Translations under genes and position numbers: made by a program
The notes under the pieces: model-generated
Databases searched by the model: none
What the model was told of the DNA's origin: nothing
What the model saw: only the letters and a program-made list of their open reading frames with translations
NCBI GenBank assembly: GCA_040756995.1
Contig: JBFLYK010000068.1
Coordinates: 1-34,279, forward strand
Source: BP-133 sp040756995
Lineage (GTDB): Bacteria > Actinomycetota > Acidimicrobiia > IMCC26256 > BP-133
DNA: 34,279 nt
Direction of reading: 5' to 3'
Part shown: piece after piece, positions 31,813 through 34,279 of the stretch
Numbering within the stretch: position 1 is the stretch's first letter
Layout of the letters: each line of letters opens with the position of its first letter

Positions 31813-32922
31813 ATGAGTGAGCCTCTCTCCGTGAACCCGCCGGCCATCGTGTGGCTCGAGATGCTGCTCTCCTACCTGTGGGAGAAGCGCGGCACCGACC
31901 TGCACCTGACCGCCGGCTCCGCCCCGCTGGCCCGTGTGGATGGCGCGCTGCACGTCATCCCGGACCAGCCCGTCCTCAAGCCGACCGACACCGAGGCGCT
32001 CGCCGCCGTCCTCCTCGACGAGACGGACCAGGCGACGCTGGCCAAGCGCGGCGACGTCGACTTCGCCTTCGGCTTCGATCACCTGGCCCGCATCCGGGGC
32101 AGCGCCTACGCCCAGCGGGGATCGACGACGCTGGCCCTGCGGATGATTCCGTCGCGGATCCCGCCCATGGACGAGCTCGGCCTGCCGGAGCCGGTGCAGC
32201 AGATGGTCGACGCCCCTTCGGGACTCATCCTGGTGACGGGCCCCACCGGGTCCGGTAAGTCGACGACGATGGCGTCGATGATCGATCACATCGCCCAGAC
32301 CCGCTTCTCCCACATCCTCACGATCGAGGACCCGATCGAGTACGTGCACAAGCACGGTCACGGCGCGGTCAACCAGCGGGAGGTCGGCAGGGACACCGAG
32401 TCGTTCGCCCGGGGGCTGCGCTCGGCGCTGCGGGAGGACCCCGACGTCCTGATGGTCGGTGAGATGCGCGACCTCGAGTCGATCGACACGGTCCTGACGC
32501 TGGCCGAGACCGGTCACCTCGTGATCGCCACGCTGCACACCAACGACACCACGCAGGCGGTCGACCGCCTCGTCGGGGTCTTCCCCGGAGAGCAGCAGAA
32601 CCAGGCCCGCCTCCAGCTGTCGGCATCGCTGGTGGGTGTCGTCTACCAGCGGCTCGTTCCCCGCATCGAGGGAGGGCTGGTGGCGGCGTACGAGATCCTC
32701 AAGGGCACGATCGCCGTGCGGAACCTGATCCGGGAGAGCAACACCCGCCAGCTCCGCAACGCCATCACGATGGGCCAGGCCGACGGTATGCAGACCCTCG
32801 AGATGCACCTGTCGCAGCTGGTGAGCGACGGGATCATCGAGCGGGACGAGGCCGTTCACCGCAGTCTCTACCCGAAGGAGATCGCCCGGCCGCCGGCCGC
32901 GCCGATCGGGGCGGGCGTCTGA
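31813..32922 (+). CDS. PilT-like twitching ATPase
   Basis: A 369-residue secretion/retraction ATPase. The N-terminal domain has G-T-D-L-H-L-T-A-G (27-35). The ATPase domain has Walker A G-P-T-G-S-G-K-S-T (143-151), an Asp box I-E-D-P-I-E (171-176), a Walker B region around D-V-L-M-V-G-E-M-R-D (211-220) and a His box T-L-H-T-N-D (240-245). PilT hexamers retract type IV pili. No other pilus gene is in the window, so it may serve pili encoded elsewhere. ATG 31813 lacks a ribosome site; GTG 31807 is an alternative. A DUF429 gene follows after one base. Confidence 0.93.
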   Translation: MSEPLSVNPPAIVWLEMLLSYLWEKRGTDLHLTAGSAPLARVDGALHVIPDQPVLKPTDTEALAAVLLDETDQATLAKRGDVDFAFGFDHLARIRGSAYAQRGSTTLALRMIPSRIPPMDELGLPEPVQQMVDAPSGLILVTGPTGSGKSTTMASMIDHIAQTRFSHILTIEDPIEYVHKHGHGAVNQREVGRDTESFARGLRSALREDPDVLMVGEMRDLESIDTVLTLAETGHLVIATLHTNDTTQAVDRLVGVFPGEQQNQARLQLSASLVGVVYQRLVPRIEGGLVAAYEILKGTIAVRNLIRESNTRQLRNAITMGQADGMQTLEMHLSQLVSDGIIERDEAVHRSLYPKEIARPPAAPIGAGV

Positions 32923-32923
32923 C

Positions 32924-33658
32924 ATGCAGGGCCGCCCCAACCACAACGCTCCCCAGCACCTCCGCCGGGGCGCCCCGCTCCCCTACCGGCCGCTGGCCGG
33001 CGTGGAGCCGTGCCCGGGCGGATGGTTCGTCGTCTCCGGAAAGCTGCAGGGCGTGTCCCTGTTTCCCGAGCCGCCGCAGGTGATGTCGACGATCACCGAC
33101 GTACTCGATGCCCGTCCGCAGTACGAGATCATCGCTCTGCACGCCCCGATCGGGTTGCCGGGCGACCGCTCTCCGGGTGGACGGGCCTGTGACCGCCAGG
33201 CCCGCAAGCTGCTCGGGACCCGGCGGGGTTCGGCCATCACCGCTCCCCCGACCCGCTCCGACGTCTACGACGCCTCGGGTGAAGGGCTTTCGGCGGTGGT
33301 GCGGGCGCAGCTGGCCCGCATCCGGGAAGTGCAGCGCGACGTCGCCTCCTACCACCAGCGGACGGTGTTCGAGGTCCACCCTGAGCTCGGCTTCTACCAG
33401 CTCAACGAGGACACCCCGCTCCGCTACGGCAAGCGCACCCACCTCGGGATCGAGGAGCGCCTGTCATTGCTGCAGGCCCGGATGCCGGGCCTCGAGCGAG
33501 TGCTCGACAACATTCCCGACGGTGTTCGTCTCCCGACGGTGCTCGACGCCTGCGTCGACCTGTGGACCGCCCGGCGCATCGCCGCCCGGGCCGTGTCCCG
33601 CCTGCCGGAAGTGCCGGAGTGGAATGAGGACGGGCTGCGCATGGAGATGGTCCGCTAG
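32924..33658 (+). CDS. DUF429 family protein (predicted RNase H-like)
   Basis: A 244-residue protein with the DUF429 layout: an early G-V-x-x-x-x-G-G-W strand, an A-P-I-G-L-P segment near residue 75, R-A-C-D-R-x-A-R-K-L-L-G near 87-98, a P-P-T-R-S-D turn, a V-H-P-E-L-G-F strand, and a late D-A-C-V-D-x-W-T-A segment. The family is predicted to have an RNase H-like fold, but its function is unknown. The usual early Asp is replaced (G-V-E). It starts one base after the pilT-like gene and is probably cotranscribed. A long hairpin follows. Confidence 0.82.
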   Translation: MQGRPNHNAPQHLRRGAPLPYRPLAGVEPCPGGWFVVSGKLQGVSLFPEPPQVMSTITDVLDARPQYEIIALHAPIGLPGDRSPGGRACDRQARKLLGTRRGSAITAPPTRSDVYDASGEGLSAVVRAQLARIREVQRDVASYHQRTVFEVHPELGFYQLNEDTPLRYGKRTHLGIEERLSLLQARMPGLERVLDNIPDGVRLPTVLDACVDLWTARRIAARAVSRLPEVPEWNEDGLRMEMVR

Positions 33659-33682
33659 TTCGACGATCGCTGGTCGCACGAG

Positions 33683-33727
33683 AGCGCCGGGTTCGCCGCT
33701 TCGGGAGGGAGCGGCGACCCCGGCGCT
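33683..33727. terminator. Bidirectional hairpin terminator
   Basis: A 17-base stem with a single internal mismatch (33683-33699 with 33711-33727) and an 11-base loop, extendable by a further CGAG/CTCG pairing with one bulge. It sits between the convergent DUF429 and LPRTG protein genes and can end transcription from both. Confidence 0.85.
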
Positions 33728-33760
33728 TCTCGCGTCCGCAGGGGACCTGTCGGCTTACTG

Positions 33761-34279
33761 CTACTGCTGCGTGGCCGCCGGGTGGCGCCGGCGGACCAGG
33801 CGGAGGAGGGCGACGCCGCCGGCCAGCAGGGCGAAGCCGAGGGTCACCTCGTCGCCGATACCGGCACCGGTGCGGGGAAGCGTCGCGCCGGCCGGGGCCG
33901 GGCTGTCGGCCGGAACCGGGCGCTCGATCTCGCCGGCGAGAACCTGGGGCTCGTCGACCGGAGCGGGTTGGGCGGCCTGCTCACCGTCACCCGAGACGCC
34001 GGCGCCGGGATCGGCGGGCGGGACCGAGGTGTCGGTCTGCGGGTCGACGACCGGGTCGTCGTCGGGGCCGCTGCAGTTCGGCTTGGTCCCTCGGGAGCTG
34101 GCGCAGCGGTCAGGTGCCGTCGTCGTCGTGGTCGAGGACTGCTCGGTGTTGGGTTCGACGACCGGCTCCGTGGTCGTCGTGGTCGGCGCCACGGTCGTCG
34201 TCGTGGTCTCCAGCGCCGTCGTGGTCGTGGTCGGCGCCACGGTCGTCGTCGTGGTCTCCAGCGCCGTCGTGGTCGTGGT
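33761..34279 (-). CDS. Thr-rich LPRTG cell-surface protein (C-terminal part)
   Basis: The visible 172 codons continue beyond the right edge, so the N-terminus is missing. The part seen begins with Thr-rich repeats (T-T-T-T-T-A-L-E-T-T-T-T-T-V-A-P), passes through an acidic Pro-rich linker with two Cys, and ends in a sortase-type signal: L-P-R-T-G, a hydrophobic helix (L-G-F-A-L-L-A-G-G-V-A-L-L) and a basic tail. The Thr/Pro region is probably an extended, perhaps glycosylated, stalk. An ATG at 34240 lies inside the repeats and is unlikely to be the start. The reading frame stays open to the edge. Confidence 0.85.
   Translation of the reverse strand, partial: TTTTTALETTTTTVAPTTTTTALETTTTTVAPTTTTTEPVVEPNTEQSSTTTTTAPDRCASSRGTKPNCSGPDDDPVVDPQTDTSVPPADPGAGVSGDGEQAAQPAPVDEPQVLAGEIERPVPADSPAPAGATLPRTGAGIGDEVTLGFALLAGGVALLRLVRRRHPAATQQ
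34181..34279. repeat. 48-base tandem repeat in the surface-protein gene
   Basis: Two exact 48-base copies (34181-34228, 34229-34276) and the start of a third are visible at the right edge. Each encodes 16 residues of the Thr-rich stalk. The array may continue outside the window, and copy number may vary between strains. Confidence 0.85.

Noticed and set aside
34181..34279. CRISPR-like repeat at the right edge
   Set aside because: Direct head-to-tail copies with no spacers, in frame with a Thr-rich surface protein.

Overview
This is a high-GC actinobacterial chromosome segment. GTG starts are common, neighbouring genes often overlap by GTGA or ATGA, an F420-dependent luciferase-like oxidoreductase is present, and box-type benzoyl-CoA genes are controlled by a PaaX regulator. 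The gene mix (delta-60 repeat protein, LPRTG surface protein, Rcp1-like two-component genes) suggests the class Acidimicrobiia. That placement is inference. I saw no tRNA, rRNA, CRISPR array or transposase.

Layout. 1-2663 (minus): the start of an unidentified membrane or secreted protein, a DUF58 protein and an exported delta-60 repeat protein. 2753-8395 (plus): a tight run of two PucR-type regulators (the second with an N-terminal MEDS sensor domain), a flavin disulfide oxidoreductase closely resembling 2-ketopropyl-coenzyme M oxidoreductase/carboxylase, a phosphosulfolactate synthase (ComA type) and an unknown Cys-rich protein. 8392-10421: a small hypothetical protein and a D-aminoacylase-like amidohydrolase. 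10431-15461 (minus): S-adenosylhomocysteinase with a small partner gene, then a three-gene signalling unit (receiver-PP2C phosphatase, CHASE3 histidine kinase, stand-alone receiver). 15664-18156: an LLM oxidoreductase, a hypothetical protein and a PaaX-family repressor. 18258-25368 (plus): boxC, boxB, then an adenylosuccinate-lyase-like enzyme, a D-cysteine-desulfhydrase-like PLP enzyme and an argininosuccinate-lyase-like enzyme, the last three overlapping by 4 bases. 25452-27152: a His/Asp-rich secreted protein and a thermitase-like protease. 27229-33658: housekeeping and mixed genes (dus, maf, TrmA-like, split-barrel protein, degenerate GGDEF protein, PilT-like ATPase, DUF429). The right edge is a Thr-rich LPRTG surface protein on the minus strand.

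The main result is a candidate coenzyme M (CoM) system. Known bacterial CoM biosynthesis (Xanthobacter xcb genes) uses a ComA-type phosphosulfolactate synthase, two aspartase/fumarase-superfamily enzymes and one PLP enzyme. All four kinds are here, in two blocks about 13 kb apart. One block also carries a CoM-type disulfide oxidoreductase; the other sits directly behind boxCB. The oxidoreductase keeps the redox cysteines, the CoM-binding arginines and Phe501 of 2-KPCC but has lost His506, so its reaction may differ. No epoxyalkane:CoM transferase, CoM-alcohol dehydrogenase or alkene monooxygenase is in the window. The only epoxide-forming enzyme visible is BoxB, whose reductase partner BoxA is also absent. 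A link between CoM and aromatic-ring epoxidation is therefore an open, testable hypothesis.
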